Shown: positions 27,482-37,073 of the stretch, piece by piece | Layout: every line of letters begins with the position of its first letter | Position numbering within the stretch: the stretch's first letter is position 1 | NCBI RefSeq assembly: GCF_042684585.1 | Contig: NZ_JBHULS010000001.1 | Span: 186,001 to 250,000, forward strand | Source: Algorimicrobium sediminis | GTDB lineage: Bacteria; Bacteroidota; Bacteroidia; Flavobacteriales; Flavobacteriaceae | Direction of reading: 5' to 3' | Length of the DNA: 64,000 bases | Program-made: the position numbers and the translations under genes | The notes under the pieces: generated by a model | Seen by the model: the letters and a program-made list of their open reading frames with translations, nothing else | What the model was told of the DNA's origin: nothing | Database searches by the model: none

Positions 27482-29017
27482 ATGCAACACAACAACGTAT
27501 TAATATTAGATTTCGGTTCGCAATACACCCAACTTATTGCGCGTCGTGTTAGAGAGTTAAACATTTATTGCGAAATTCATCCGTTTAACAAAATACCTCA
27601 AAATTTAGAAACCTTTAAAGCCGTTATTCTCTCCGGAAGTCCCAATTCTGTTCGGGGCGAAGCGGTGTTACACCCCGATTTAACAAATATTAGAGGCAAA
27701 ATGCCTTTATTGGCGGTTTGTTACGGCGCACAGTATTTAGCGCATTTTTCTGGAGGCGAAGTCGCGCCATCCAATACCCGCGAGTATGGCCGTGCAAATT
27801 TGTCGTTTATACTGGAAAGCGATCCTTTTTTTAATAAAATAAAAACAGGCAGCCAAGTATGGATGAGCCATAGCGACACCATAAAAACCTTACCAGATAA
27901 TGGCGTTTTATTAGCTAGTACAGAAGATGTTAAAAATGCAGCCTACAAAATTGAAGGCGAACACACCTATGCCATTCAATTTCATCCAGAAGTATACCAC
28001 TCTACAGACGGTAAGCAACTGCTCGAAAACTTCTTGGTACATATAGCGCATCTAGATCAGGATTGGACACCACAATCGTTTGTAGAGGAAACCGTAGCCA
28101 ATTTAAAAAACACGCTTGGTTCAGATAGGGTTGTTTTAGGGCTCTCGGGTGGTGTAGATTCCTCGGTGGCAGCTATGTTACTTCACAAAGCCATCGGAAA
28201 AAACCTGTACTGTATTTTTGTAAACAACGGCCTTTTGCGTAAAAACGAGTTTCAGGAGGTGCTAGACCAGTATAAAAATATGGGACTTAATGTTAAGGGA
28301 GTTGATGCATCGGCACGCTTTTTGGACGCCTTAGCAGGATTAAACGACCCGGAAGAAAAACGGAAAGCCATTGGACGGGTTTTTATTGAAGTTTTTGACG
28401 ATGAAGCTCACGAAATTTCTGATGTAAAATGGTTAGCACAAGGTACCATTTATCCAGATATTATTGAAAGTGTTTCGGCTACAGGCGGCCCTAGTGCTAC
28501 TATAAAAAGCCATCACAATGTAGGTGGACTGCCAGATTTTATGAAGTTGAAAATTGTAGAACCTTTAAAAGCATTATTTAAAGACGAAGTGCGCCGCGTG
28601 GGGGCATCTATGGACATGCATGCCGATTTACTAGGCAGACATCCGTTTCCTGGGCCTGGTTTAGCTATTCGTATTTTAGGCGATATAACGGCAGAAAAAG
28701 TCCGCATATTGCAAGAAGTGGATGCCATTTTTATTGGAAATTTAAAAAAGTGGAATCTGTATAACAGCGTCTGGCAAGCGGGCGCCATTTTATTACCTGT
28801 AAACAGTGTAGGTGTAATGGGCGACGAACGTACCTACGAAAAATGTGTGGCTTTACGGGCTGTAGAAAGCACCGATGGTATGACCGCAGATTGGGTAAAT
28901 TTGCCCTACGAGTTTCTACAAAAAACGTCAAACGAGATTATAAATAAAGTGAAAGGGGTTAACAGAGTGGTGTACGATATTAGTTCAAAACCACCAGCAA
29001 CCATCGAGTGGGAGTAA
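27482..29017 (+). CDS. guaA: GMP synthase (glutamine-hydrolysing)
   Basis: GuaA converts XMP to GMP. The N-terminal glutamine amidotransferase has Cys80 in AVCYGAQYL and the His/Glu pair in QFHPEVYHS. The ATP pyrophosphatase has the PP-loop LSGGVDSSVAAMLL, and the C-terminal dimerisation domain holds GRHPFPGPGLAIRI and ends in KPPATIEWE. The frame includes a TTG at 27476, but the ATG at 27482 (MQHNNVLILDF) is the family start and gives 511 residues. It lies 56 bases after the decarboxylase gene. Confidence 0.97.
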   Translation: MQHNNVLILDFGSQYTQLIARRVRELNIYCEIHPFNKIPQNLETFKAVILSGSPNSVRGEAVLHPDLTNIRGKMPLLAVCYGAQYLAHFSGGEVAPSNTREYGRANLSFILESDPFFNKIKTGSQVWMSHSDTIKTLPDNGVLLASTEDVKNAAYKIEGEHTYAIQFHPEVYHSTDGKQLLENFLVHIAHLDQDWTPQSFVEETVANLKNTLGSDRVVLGLSGGVDSSVAAMLLHKAIGKNLYCIFVNNGLLRKNEFQEVLDQYKNMGLNVKGVDASARFLDALAGLNDPEEKRKAIGRVFIEVFDDEAHEISDVKWLAQGTIYPDIIESVSATGGPSATIKSHHNVGGLPDFMKLKIVEPLKALFKDEVRRVGASMDMHADLLGRHPFPGPGLAIRILGDITAEKVRILQEVDAIFIGNLKKWNLYNSVWQAGAILLPVNSVGVMGDERTYEKCVALRAVESTDGMTADWVNLPYEFLQKTSNEIINKVKGVNRVVYDISSKPPATIEWE

Positions 29018-29179
29018 ATTACCCTATTTTAGCCAATTTTAAAAAGTTTGAAATGCGCCCTCAATGCCCAATGGACTGTGTCTATTTTTTTTAAATTAAA
29101 TAAACACCAATAGCCTTTTAAATGTGCATACCAAAGTGCAATTATGGGCGTTACATAGTAACTCGCAGAAAATAGTTGC

Positions 29180-29209
29180 TTGCGGATACACTCTAAATTG
29201 TTACATTTA
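29180..29209 (+). promoter_or_regulatory. Probable promoter of the LysM-OsmC-DUF3820 operon
   Basis: TTG (29180-29182), 19 bases, then TACATTTA (29202-29209) fits the consensus with one mismatch. It lies inside the possible 5' extension of the reading frame, supporting the ATG at 29213. Confidence 0.45.
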
Positions 29210-29212
29210 GTT

Positions 29213-31141
29213 ATGATGAAAAAAATATTTTACATGGTTAGCATGCTGTTTGTGTTTATGTACGCAGCAACAGCTACAGCTCAAAACTATAAAACACATA
29301 AAGTTAAAGCAGGCGAGACGATAGCGAGTATTGCCAACAAATACCAAACAACTGCAGAGGCTATTTATGCTTTAAACCCCGATGCAAAAAAAGAATTAAA
29401 ACGGCACGCTGTTTTAATTATTCCGAGTGAGCAAGTGGGTTTGTACGCGCCACAGGCAACCATTAATAAAGAGCTTACAGGTTTTATAACTCACAAAGTA
29501 AAGCGAAAAGAAACGCTTTTTAGTTTGGCAAAGCAATACAACATTACGCAAGATGAATTAAAAAAACACAATCCTTTTTTGTACGCCAATAATTTGCGAA
29601 AAGGAGATGAACTTAAAATTCCAGAGTACAAACGGGTGCTTACTATTTCCGAACAAGCGGCCGCAGACACTACCACAACATATACCGTACTGCCAAAAGA
29701 AGGTAAATGGCGCATAGCTTATAAATTTGGTATTACCGTAGCGGAGTTAGAAGCTTTAAATCCAAATATGGGCCCGGTATTGCAAGAAGGTGCCCTAATA
29801 AATGTACCTAAACGTATCGATTCCGATATCAAGCCCATTGACAACCGGTTTTCGTATTACGAAGTATTGCCTAAAGAAGGTTTTTACAGACTTAAAGTTA
29901 AGCTAGGTGTGGAACAGGCGGAACTTGAAGCTTTAAACCCAGGGCTAGCAGAAACAGGTTTAAAAGTAGGAATGATTTTAAAAGTACCTAATAATACCAA
30001 TCTCGATGCCAGCAGTACGCAAGCAGAGGCTAGTAATCTTACCAATAATATAACAAATTTTAATGAGAAGCATATTGCTATTATGCTGCCTTTTAGGTTG
30101 CAAAAAGTAACTATCGATTCTGTAGCAGACACCCAGGAACTTATACAGAAAGATCCGTTTTTAAACACGTCGCTAGATTTTTACTCGGGCATGGTGGTAG
30201 CCTTGGATTCACTTAAAAAATTAGGCCTTAATTTAAAAGTGGATGTTTATGATACCAAAAACATGGCAAGTGAGGTAACTAACATTTTAAACGAAAATAA
30301 TTTTGATAGTGTGCATGCCGTTATTGGTCCTTTTATGCCAGACAATGTTAAACGTGTGTCTGAAAAACTTCAAGAACTTAATACGCCAGTGGTATCACCT
30401 TTAACAAAACAAGTGGCTTTAGCTAGTAACGTATTTCAATCCAGACCTTCGGAAGATTTACTAAAGGATAAAATTATCAATTTTGTAAAAAATGATAGCA
30501 GTCTAAATCAAATTATTGTTATTGCAGATCAAGGAAAAAAAGAAATTTCGAATAACTTAAAATCCCACTTCCCTGGAGCCATTCAAATCTTTTCCCGCAA
30601 GGACAAAGATGATAATGATGCGTTTTATATTTACGACACAGATATTATTCCAAAATTAAAACCGGGAAAAAATGTCGTGTTTTTGGAAACTACCAGTTCG
30701 GGATTTGTTTCTAATGTTACAAGTAAACTAAACTCTTTACGCTCCAAAGATATACAAATTGTACTGGCTACAACTAATATGGGCAGTGCTTTCGAGGACG
30801 ATGATGTGTCCAATTACCATCTTTCTAATTTGCAATTTACCTTTGCTACAATTGCAAAAACCTATAACGAGGACGATAAAAATAGTTTTGCAGAGGCCTA
30901 CCAAGAGCGATTTGGCGTAACGCCAAACAAATTAGCAGTTCGCGGATTCGATATTACCATGGATGTTGTGCTGCGCTTGGTACATTTCAATAATTTATAC
31001 GAATCTGTGCAACAAGCACCATTAACTGAATACGTGGAAAATAAATTTGCTTACAAAAAGCAACCTTTTGGTGGTTATTATAACGATACGGTGTATTTGG
31101 TTAAGTATAACGATTTAAAAATTGAAGAAATAAAACAATAA
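29213..31141 (+). CDS. LysM-repeat protein with periplasmic-binding-type C-terminal domain
   Basis: From the ATG at 29213 (MMKKIFYMVS) the protein has 642 residues and a signal peptide ending TATAQ. Four LysM or LysM-like repeats follow, starting at HKVKAGET, HKVKRKET, YTVLPKEG and YEVLPKEG; the last two diverge from the consensus. The C-terminal 360 residues (from IAIMLPFRL) look like a type 1 periplasmic-binding fold (FYSGMVVALDSLKKL, HAVIGPFMPDNVK). LysM would hold it to peptidoglycan while the second domain may bind a ligand. Upstream starts in the frame overlap the promoter and are rejected. OsmC follows after five bases. Confidence 0.85.
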   Translation: MMKKIFYMVSMLFVFMYAATATAQNYKTHKVKAGETIASIANKYQTTAEAIYALNPDAKKELKRHAVLIIPSEQVGLYAPQATINKELTGFITHKVKRKETLFSLAKQYNITQDELKKHNPFLYANNLRKGDELKIPEYKRVLTISEQAAADTTTTYTVLPKEGKWRIAYKFGITVAELEALNPNMGPVLQEGALINVPKRIDSDIKPIDNRFSYYEVLPKEGFYRLKVKLGVEQAELEALNPGLAETGLKVGMILKVPNNTNLDASSTQAEASNLTNNITNFNEKHIAIMLPFRLQKVTIDSVADTQELIQKDPFLNTSLDFYSGMVVALDSLKKLGLNLKVDVYDTKNMASEVTNILNENNFDSVHAVIGPFMPDNVKRVSEKLQELNTPVVSPLTKQVALASNVFQSRPSEDLLKDKIINFVKNDSSLNQIIVIADQGKKEISNNLKSHFPGAIQIFSRKDKDDNDAFYIYDTDIIPKLKPGKNVVFLETTSSGFVSNVTSKLNSLRSKDIQIVLATTNMGSAFEDDDVSNYHLSNLQFTFATIAKTYNEDDKNSFAEAYQERFGVTPNKLAVRGFDITMDVVLRLVHFNNLYESVQQAPLTEYVENKFAYKKQPFGGYYNDTVYLVKYNDLKIEEIKQ

Positions 31142-31146
31142 GCCCT

Positions 31147-31557
31147 ATGACGGCAACCGTAATTTATTTAGGAGATTTGCGTACAAAAAATACGCATGTT
31201 AAGTCGGGTAATAGCTATGTTACCGATGCCCCTTTAGATAACAATGGAAAGGGCGAAGCATTTTCACCAACGGACACCGTTGCTACTGGTTTAGCCAATT
31301 GTATGATAACGGTTATGGGAATTAAAGCTCAAGATTTGGGTTACAATATGGAAGGTACTACAGCACATGTAACCAAAACAATGGCGGCCAATCCTCGGCG
31401 TATTTCAAAAATAGATATACAGGTGAGCTTTCCAAAAGCAGCCGATACAAAAACACAGAAAATTTTGGAGCAAACAGGACGTACTTGCCCTGTGTTTTAT
31501 AGCCTACATCCAGATATTGAGATACACATCCTTTTTAATTGGAACGCGCTAAGCTAG
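31147..31557 (+). CDS. OsmC family protein
   Basis: The 136-residue protein belongs to the OsmC/Ohr fold, whose members reduce organic hydroperoxides with two cysteines. Both are present: one in LANCMITVMG and one in GRTCPVFYSL. FSPTDTVATGLANC is typical of the YhfA/OsmC branch. It starts five bases after the LysM gene and is co-transcribed with it and the following DUF3820 gene. Confidence 0.9.
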   Translation: MTATVIYLGDLRTKNTHVKSGNSYVTDAPLDNNGKGEAFSPTDTVATGLANCMITVMGIKAQDLGYNMEGTTAHVTKTMAANPRRISKIDIQVSFPKAADTKTQKILEQTGRTCPVFYSLHPDIEIHILFNWNALS

Positions 31558-31569
31558 GCAATTTTAAGT

Positions 31570-31800
31570 ATGGAACCAGACAAGACCTTTCTTATTACAC
31601 TGGCGCACACCAAAATGCCTTTTGGTAAATATAAAGATCGGTATTTAATAGATTTACCCGAACATTATATTGTTTGGTATTATAATAAAGGATTTCCAAA
31701 AGGGAAATTAGGCGAAATGCTTCAATCTGTTTACGAACTTAAACTTAACGGATTAGAAGATTTAGTTAGAACCATTAAAAAAAAATACCCCAAACAATAA
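31570..31800 (+). CDS. DUF3820 family protein
   Basis: The 76-residue protein contains the DUF3820 signature MPFGKYKDRYLIDLPEHYIV followed by WYYNKGFPKGKLGEML. The function of the family is unknown. A related module is fused to the end of the exonuclease at 15486-16262. It lies 12 bases after osmC. Confidence 0.88.
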   Translation: MEPDKTFLITLAHTKMPFGKYKDRYLIDLPEHYIVWYYNKGFPKGKLGEMLQSVYELKLNGLEDLVRTIKKKYPKQ

Positions 31801-31988
31801 GCCGAATTTTGTTTAAGCGGCTTTGCATGGTTTTTAAAAACCGCTTGCATGGTAATTGTAACGCTTTTGCTTTCTTCAACGGTTTGCATTCCAGTAAATT
31901 GATTTTGTGTGCAGCAACGGATAAGTAGCTGAAAAACCAGAGCTGTCTATTTTAAAATAAACCACAAAACAAGGACACTTTTAAACAT

Positions 31989-32006
31989 AAAATCGTAAAT
32001 TCGCAG
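31989..32006 (+). promoter_or_regulatory. TAAATTCG-type -7 promoter region of pyrG
   Basis: AAAATCGTAAATTCGCAG contains TAAATTCG (31996-32003) 20 bases before the pyrG ATG, and is identical to the 18 bases before recR. Confidence 0.5.
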
Positions 32007-32023
32007 GCGTTTAACAACGCATC

Positions 32024-33664
32024 ATGACAACAACAACAAAATACATATTTGTAACAGGCGGCGTAACATCTTCACTGGGGAAAGGTATTATTGCGGCTTC
32101 ATTGGCAAAACTCCTACAAGCGCAGGGCTACCGTACAACTATTCAAAAGTTAGATCCTTATATTAATATAGATCCAGGTACTTTAAACCCTTACGAGCAT
32201 GGCGAATGCTACGTAACAGACGACGGTGCGGAAACCGATTTAGATCTGGGGCACTACGAGCGTTTTTTAAACGTAGCTACCAGTCAGGCTAATAATGTTA
32301 CCACTGGTCGTATTTATCAAAGTGTTATAGACAAAGAGCGCCGCGGTGAGTTTTTAGGCAAAACCGTACAAGTTATTCCACATATTACAGATGAAATTAA
32401 AGAACGCGTTCAAAAATTAGGAAATTCGGGAGCTTACGATATTGTAATTACTGAAATAGGAGGCACCGTGGGCGATATAGAGTCTTTACCATACATAGAA
32501 GCGGTAAGACAATTGCGTTGGGATTTGGGCGATAATAACGGATTAGTAATTCATTTAACACTCGTGCCGTATTTATCGGCGGCAGGCGAATTAAAAACCA
32601 AACCAACCCAACATAGTGTTAAAACACTTATGGAAAGTGGTGTTATGGCTGATATTTTGGTTTGCCGAACAGAACACGAGTTACCAGACGATCTTCGAAA
32701 AAAATTAGCACTTTTTTGCAATGTTCGGGAAGAGGCAGTTATTCAGTCTATAGATGCTTCAACCATTTACGACGTACCTAACCTAATGCTTAAACAAGGC
32801 CTAGATAAAGTGGTGCTAAAAAAACTGGCATTGGAGAGTCATACCCCAGATTTAACGCGATGGAATGCCTTTTTAAACCGACATAAAAACCCAAAAAACG
32901 AGGTAACTATTGGTTTAATAGGCAAGTATGTGGAACTTCAAGATTCTTATAAATCTATTTTAGAGGCTTTTATTCACGCAGGTGCAGAAAACGAGGTTAA
33001 AGTACATGTGGAGCCTATACATTCGGAGTATTTAAATGCAGACAATATTCACGTAAAGCTTGGACATTTAAACGGTATTTTAGTGGCGCCAGGCTTTGGC
33101 GAAAGGGGTATTGAAGGAAAAATTGATGCGGTAAAATATGTTAGAGAAAATAACATGCCATTTTTTGGTATTTGCTTGGGTATGCAAATGGCAGTAATTG
33201 AATTTGCAAGAAATGTATTGCAGCTACCAAACGCCAACTCAACCGAAATGGATGCTACTACCTCGCATCCTGTTATTGGTTTAATGGAATCGCAAAAAGC
33301 GGTTACCAAAAAAGGAGGCACCATGCGTTTAGGTTCATGGAGTTGCCAATTAGCAACCAATAGTTTGGCTCACCAAGTATATCAATCTACAAATATTGAA
33401 GAGCGTCATAGGCATCGTTATGAGTTTAATAACGATTACAAAGCGCAAATGGAATCTGCTGGTATGTATGCTACAGGCTTAAATCCGGAAACCAATTTAG
33501 TGGAAATTGTAGAAATACCAAGCCATCCTTGGTTCATGGGGGTTCAGTACCACCCAGAATATAAAAGTACCGTGGCCAACCCACACCCGCTTTTTGTAGC
33601 TTTTGTAACAGCAGCTTTAAAACATAAACAAAAGCACAAACATGCCAGTATGGCAAAACAATAG
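32024..33664 (+). CDS. pyrG: CTP synthase
   Basis: PyrG aminates UTP to CTP. The 546-residue protein has the N-terminal synthase domain (FVTGGVTSSLGKGIIAASLA, then LDPYINIDPGTLNPYEHGE) and the C-terminal glutamine amidotransferase with the nucleophile in FGICLGMQMAVIEF and the His/Glu pair in GVQYHPEYKS. It has its own promoter. Confidence 0.98.
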   Translation: MTTTTKYIFVTGGVTSSLGKGIIAASLAKLLQAQGYRTTIQKLDPYINIDPGTLNPYEHGECYVTDDGAETDLDLGHYERFLNVATSQANNVTTGRIYQSVIDKERRGEFLGKTVQVIPHITDEIKERVQKLGNSGAYDIVITEIGGTVGDIESLPYIEAVRQLRWDLGDNNGLVIHLTLVPYLSAAGELKTKPTQHSVKTLMESGVMADILVCRTEHELPDDLRKKLALFCNVREEAVIQSIDASTIYDVPNLMLKQGLDKVVLKKLALESHTPDLTRWNAFLNRHKNPKNEVTIGLIGKYVELQDSYKSILEAFIHAGAENEVKVHVEPIHSEYLNADNIHVKLGHLNGILVAPGFGERGIEGKIDAVKYVRENNMPFFGICLGMQMAVIEFARNVLQLPNANSTEMDATTSHPVIGLMESQKAVTKKGGTMRLGSWSCQLATNSLAHQVYQSTNIEERHRHRYEFNNDYKAQMESAGMYATGLNPETNLVEIVEIPSHPWFMGVQYHPEYKSTVANPHPLFVAFVTAALKHKQKHKHASMAKQ

Positions 33665-33773
33665 GTTTGGATAGTTTTTTGTAAGTCATTAAAATTGCAT
33701 CGAAATAAATAAAATTAACAGTGTCTTTTTTTTACCCCTCGCAGGGAAATAGAAAAGTACAGGTATTAAATGT

Positions 33774-35681
33774 ATGGAAGAAAAAAAATTAGATATTAAC
33801 TCGATTATTGGTTTTGCCTTAATTTTCGGAATTTTAGTGTACATGATGTACACCAATCAGCCTACACCAGAAGAACTTGCCGAACAAGAACGCATTAAAC
33901 AAGAGCAAGTAGAGGCAGCGCAGGAAAGGGCTAAACAAAATGAAACAGCTATTACAACGGCTCAAGACTTTACGGCAATAAGTGCTCAAGATTCTGTTGG
34001 GGTGGCTGCTGTACAAAACAAGCTTGGTGCGTTTGCATATTCTGCACTATTACCTTCTGCTACGCCAAACGAAACCGTGGTAAAAACAGATGTATTAGAT
34101 TTAAAGTTTAGCAATAAAGGTGGTTATTTATCAGAGGTCATTTTAAGTAAATTTGTCGATTTTGATTCGGTACCTATTTACCTAATTAAAGACGGGAACA
34201 CCAACTTTAATATCAATTTTGGGACAACCGATAGTCGGATTTTAAATACCAAAGATTTATTTTTTGAGCCACAAGTAACCAAACAAGGCGAAAATACGGT
34301 GGTTTCCATGAAATTGAAAGTTTCAGATAGTCAATTTTTGGAGTACTTGTACGAGATTAAGCCAGATAACTACATGATCGATTTTACGATACGCTCGCAG
34401 GGTTTAAGCAATGTTATAAATACGACCCAGCCTATTAATTTAGATTGGCAATTAAAAACGTATCGTCACGATAAAAGTATTAGTTATGAAAACCGTTACA
34501 CCCGTTTAACCTACCAATATGAGGGTGGTAAAATTGATAAATTAAGTCCTACAGGCGAAGACACCGAAACCGAGGCGGATGTTAGTTGGTTATCCTTCAG
34601 ACAGCACTTTTTTAGCAGTATTTTAACTGCCAAGGCGCCTTTAAAATCAGTGAAATTAAATTCAACGGATTTAGTTCAAAATGAAGATGTAGACACTGTT
34701 TTTACAAAAGCATATCAGGCTAATTTTAATTTAGAGCCACGTGCTGGCGAGGTTAACGAGCAATTAGGATTTTATTTTGGCCCTACAGATAACAAAGTAT
34801 TGCAACAATACGACATCGGTTTGGAGGATAGTATTCCTTTTGGATGGGGCATTTTTGGCTGGATAAACCGGTATGTTTTTGTACCGCTCTTTGCCTTTTT
34901 AGCCGGTTTCTTACCCTATGGTGTGGCTATTATTGTCATGACTATTTTAATTAAATTCTTATTGTCTTTTGCTCAATACAAACAGTTTTTATCGCAAGCA
35001 AAACTAAAAGTATTGAAACCCGAATTAGATGCTATTCGGGAAAAATACAAAAACAATAAAATGAAAGCCCAGCAAGAAACCATGGCCTTACAAACCAAAG
35101 CTGGTGCTAGTCCATTAAGCGGTTGTTTACCAGCTTTAATACAGTTGCCTGTTTTTTATGCGTTGTTCCAGTTTTTCCCTTCGGCATTCGATTTAAGACA
35201 AAAAAGCTTTCTTTGGGCAGACGATTTATCGTCTTACGACATTATAGCGGAATTACCAATTACAATTCCATTTTATGGGGATCATGTTAGTTTGTTTCCA
35301 ATTTTGGCTTCCGTAGCTATTTTCTTTTACATGAAAATGACAACAGGCCAACAAATGGCTACACAACCTACACAAGAAGGTATGCCAGATATGGCAAAAC
35401 TCATGAAATACATGATTTACTTGTCGCCAATAATGATGCTATTCTTCTTTAATAACTATGCCTCTGGTTTAAGTTTGTATTATTTTATTTCCAATCTAAT
35501 TAGTATTGGTATTATGATTGTAATCAAGAATTTTATTTTAGATGAAGATAAAATTCACGCTCAAATTCAAATAAATAAAACCAAGCCTAAAAAACAGAAT
35601 AAATTTCAGAAAAAAATGGCAGATTTAATGGAGCAAGCAGAACAACAACGGCAGGCCCAAGAGCAACGGAAGAAAAAATAA
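33774..35681 (+). CDS. yidC: Membrane protein insertase YidC
   Basis: YidC inserts and folds inner-membrane proteins, alone or with SecYEG. The 635-residue Gram-negative form has one N-terminal helix (GFALIFGILVYMMYT), a large periplasmic beta domain (about residues 60-360), and then the conserved insertase core: PYGVAIIVMTILIKFLL, AGASPLSGCLPALIQLPVFY, and later helices. The C-terminal tail is long and basic with a Q/K-rich coiled coil, as in proteins that contact the ribosome. A terminator follows. Confidence 0.97.
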   Translation: MEEKKLDINSIIGFALIFGILVYMMYTNQPTPEELAEQERIKQEQVEAAQERAKQNETAITTAQDFTAISAQDSVGVAAVQNKLGAFAYSALLPSATPNETVVKTDVLDLKFSNKGGYLSEVILSKFVDFDSVPIYLIKDGNTNFNINFGTTDSRILNTKDLFFEPQVTKQGENTVVSMKLKVSDSQFLEYLYEIKPDNYMIDFTIRSQGLSNVINTTQPINLDWQLKTYRHDKSISYENRYTRLTYQYEGGKIDKLSPTGEDTETEADVSWLSFRQHFFSSILTAKAPLKSVKLNSTDLVQNEDVDTVFTKAYQANFNLEPRAGEVNEQLGFYFGPTDNKVLQQYDIGLEDSIPFGWGIFGWINRYVFVPLFAFLAGFLPYGVAIIVMTILIKFLLSFAQYKQFLSQAKLKVLKPELDAIREKYKNNKMKAQQETMALQTKAGASPLSGCLPALIQLPVFYALFQFFPSAFDLRQKSFLWADDLSSYDIIAELPITIPFYGDHVSLFPILASVAIFFYMKMTTGQQMATQPTQEGMPDMAKLMKYMIYLSPIMMLFFFNNYASGLSLYYFISNLISIGIMIVIKNFILDEDKIHAQIQINKTKPKKQNKFQKKMADLMEQAEQQRQAQEQRKKK

Positions 35682-35686
35682 CCCTT

Positions 35687-35716
35687 AAAAGCTGCCAATT
35701 TTGGTGGCTTTTTTTC
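35687..35716 (+). terminator. Rho-independent terminator after yidC
   Basis: AAAAGCTGCCA (35687-35697) pairs with TGGTGGCTTTT (35702-35712) through a tandem G-T, followed by a long T run. Confidence 0.8.
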
Positions 35717-35768
35717 TATAAAACAAATTTACAATACCAACGTTTAAATAGTAAATAAAGCACTTGTT

Positions 35769-36473
35769 ATGAAACCGATTCTTTTTTTAATAAGCCTGTG
35801 TGTTAGCTTAACATCTTTTTCACAAACTATTAATCAATTTAATGAAAACGGCGAACGCCATGGGGTTTGGAAGAAAAATTTTGAAAACACGAATGTTTTG
35901 CGCTACGAAGGTACTTTTAACAACGGTCAGGAGGAAGGCGTTTTTAAGTTTTATAAAAATATAAAAGGCAAAGCGGTTTTAACGGCCACCAAAGCATTCG
36001 AGCCCAACACAAATAAAGCCAAGGTAACTTTTTTCTCGAGTTCGGGTAAAATTATTAGTGAGGGTACAATGCGCGAAAAAACTTATATAGGTACTTGGAA
36101 ATATTACCACAGCAATGGTAAGCAGTTAATGACTTTGGAACATTATAACAATGAAGGACGTTTAGAGGGTGAGCGCTTGGTGTATTATCCGTCTGGTGTT
36201 GTAGCCGAGAAATCGCTTTACAAAAATGGGCAGCTACATGGTAAATCCGCCTGGTACAATGAAGCGGGGACTTTAATAAAAATGTATCATTATAACATGG
36301 ATTTATTACATGGTCTGGCCCAGTTTTACGACAATTCGGGAAACTTATTGCAGGAAGGAAATTATCGTAACGATAAAAAACATGGTATTTGGAAGTACTA
36401 TGAAAATGGCGCGCTAAAGGAAGAAAAAGACTTTACTATTAAAAGTAAAAATCCTTATAAAAATAAAGACTAA
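35769..36473 (+). CDS. Exported YwqK/MORN-like repeat protein
   Basis: The 234-residue protein has a signal peptide (MKPILFLISLCVSLTSFSQ) and then repeats of about 22-24 residues of the form NGxxHGxWKxYxxxG (GERHGVWKKN, YIGTWKYYHSNGK, KKHGIWKYYENGALKEEKDF). This pattern is that of YwqK-type and MORN-like proteins, often labelled antitoxin components in databases. With a signal peptide and no toxin partner, an antitoxin role here is unlikely. Function unknown; location probably periplasmic. Confidence 0.8.
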   Translation: MKPILFLISLCVSLTSFSQTINQFNENGERHGVWKKNFENTNVLRYEGTFNNGQEEGVFKFYKNIKGKAVLTATKAFEPNTNKAKVTFFSSSGKIISEGTMREKTYIGTWKYYHSNGKQLMTLEHYNNEGRLEGERLVYYPSGVVAEKSLYKNGQLHGKSAWYNEAGTLIKMYHYNMDLLHGLAQFYDNSGNLLQEGNYRNDKKHGIWKYYENGALKEEKDFTIKSKNPYKNKD

Positions 36474-36528
36474 TTAAAGCTAATATAAGTCTTTGTTTCT
36501 GCTGTAAGTAAAAAATAATATAAAATAT

Positions 36529-36560
36529 AAAGGCTCCTTATTAAGGAGCCTTTTTTTTAG
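36529..36560 (+). terminator. Rho-independent terminator after the YwqK-like gene
   Basis: AAAGGCTCCTT (36529-36539) pairs perfectly with AAGGAGCCTTT (36543-36553), with a four-base loop and a run of T. Confidence 0.92.
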
Positions 36561-36792
36561 GTATACATTTTAAAATTCTTAAGCTATTAATCAATCAAAA
36601 ATGAGGAATACCTAACAAGGCAACAAAGGTACACATAATTTGGATTATTACAATTAATTGTTTCTAAAAATTAGCTGCCATCCCTTTTCGAAAATGCAAT
36701 GGTGGATATTTTTGAACTAGTCAAAGACTTATAAAAGTTGGTTATTAGTCATTAATGCTTTCTTTTAAGCGTACATAATGTGGTGCTGCTAA

Positions 36793-36832
36793 AAAATAAA
36801 GCCGAACATTGCTGTCCGGCCTTATTTTCTTT
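36793..36832 (-). terminator. Hairpin terminator facing the fasciclin gene
   Basis: AAAATAAAGCCG (36793-36804) and CGGCCTTATTTT (36817-36828) form a 12-bp stem with one mismatch. On the minus strand it is followed by T residues. It lies downstream of the fasciclin gene and of the decayed fragment next to it. Confidence 0.7.
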
Positions 36833-36911
36833 TTCATAGTAATTTTTAATGTCAATGGCGTTTTCATCTCACCATTTTTAAAAGATGGTTACTACCGATA
36901 CGTAATCGGTG

Positions 36912-37016
36912 GCAAGCAACCTCATTACTGGTATGTATAACGGCATCAGAAGCCTTTACATCAACAGCAATAATGTTGCCCATTCTGCCGTTTGCATCAG
37001 ATAAGGTTGCACCACC
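36912..37016 (-). pseudogene. Decayed C-terminal fragment of a fasciclin (FAS1) domain
   Basis: Read on the minus strand from 37016, the sequence gives GGATLSDANGRMGN, then IIAVDVKASDAVIHTSNEV. This matches the end of the intact fasciclin protein (IGIIAVDVQAGNGVIHVLNKV). Stop codons lie just before it, and the frame decays after it. It is a remnant of about 35 codons, either of a second fasciclin gene or of an earlier 3' end of the present one. It lies between the intact gene and its terminator hairpin. Confidence 0.7.
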
Positions 37017-37073
37017 TTAAATTTATTATTCGCCTAGACGAATTGGGCATTTTGTAAGGCACCAAACTAACTT

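Noticed and set aside
31801..31860. Hairpin-like segment (AAGCGG at 31815, CCGCTT at 31841) as a riboswitch or terminator
   Set aside because: The stem is short, no T run follows, and no known riboswitch pattern was seen.
35769..36473. YwqK-like protein as part of a toxin-antitoxin pair
   Set aside because: It has a signal peptide and no partner gene; the database label for this repeat family is not supported here.
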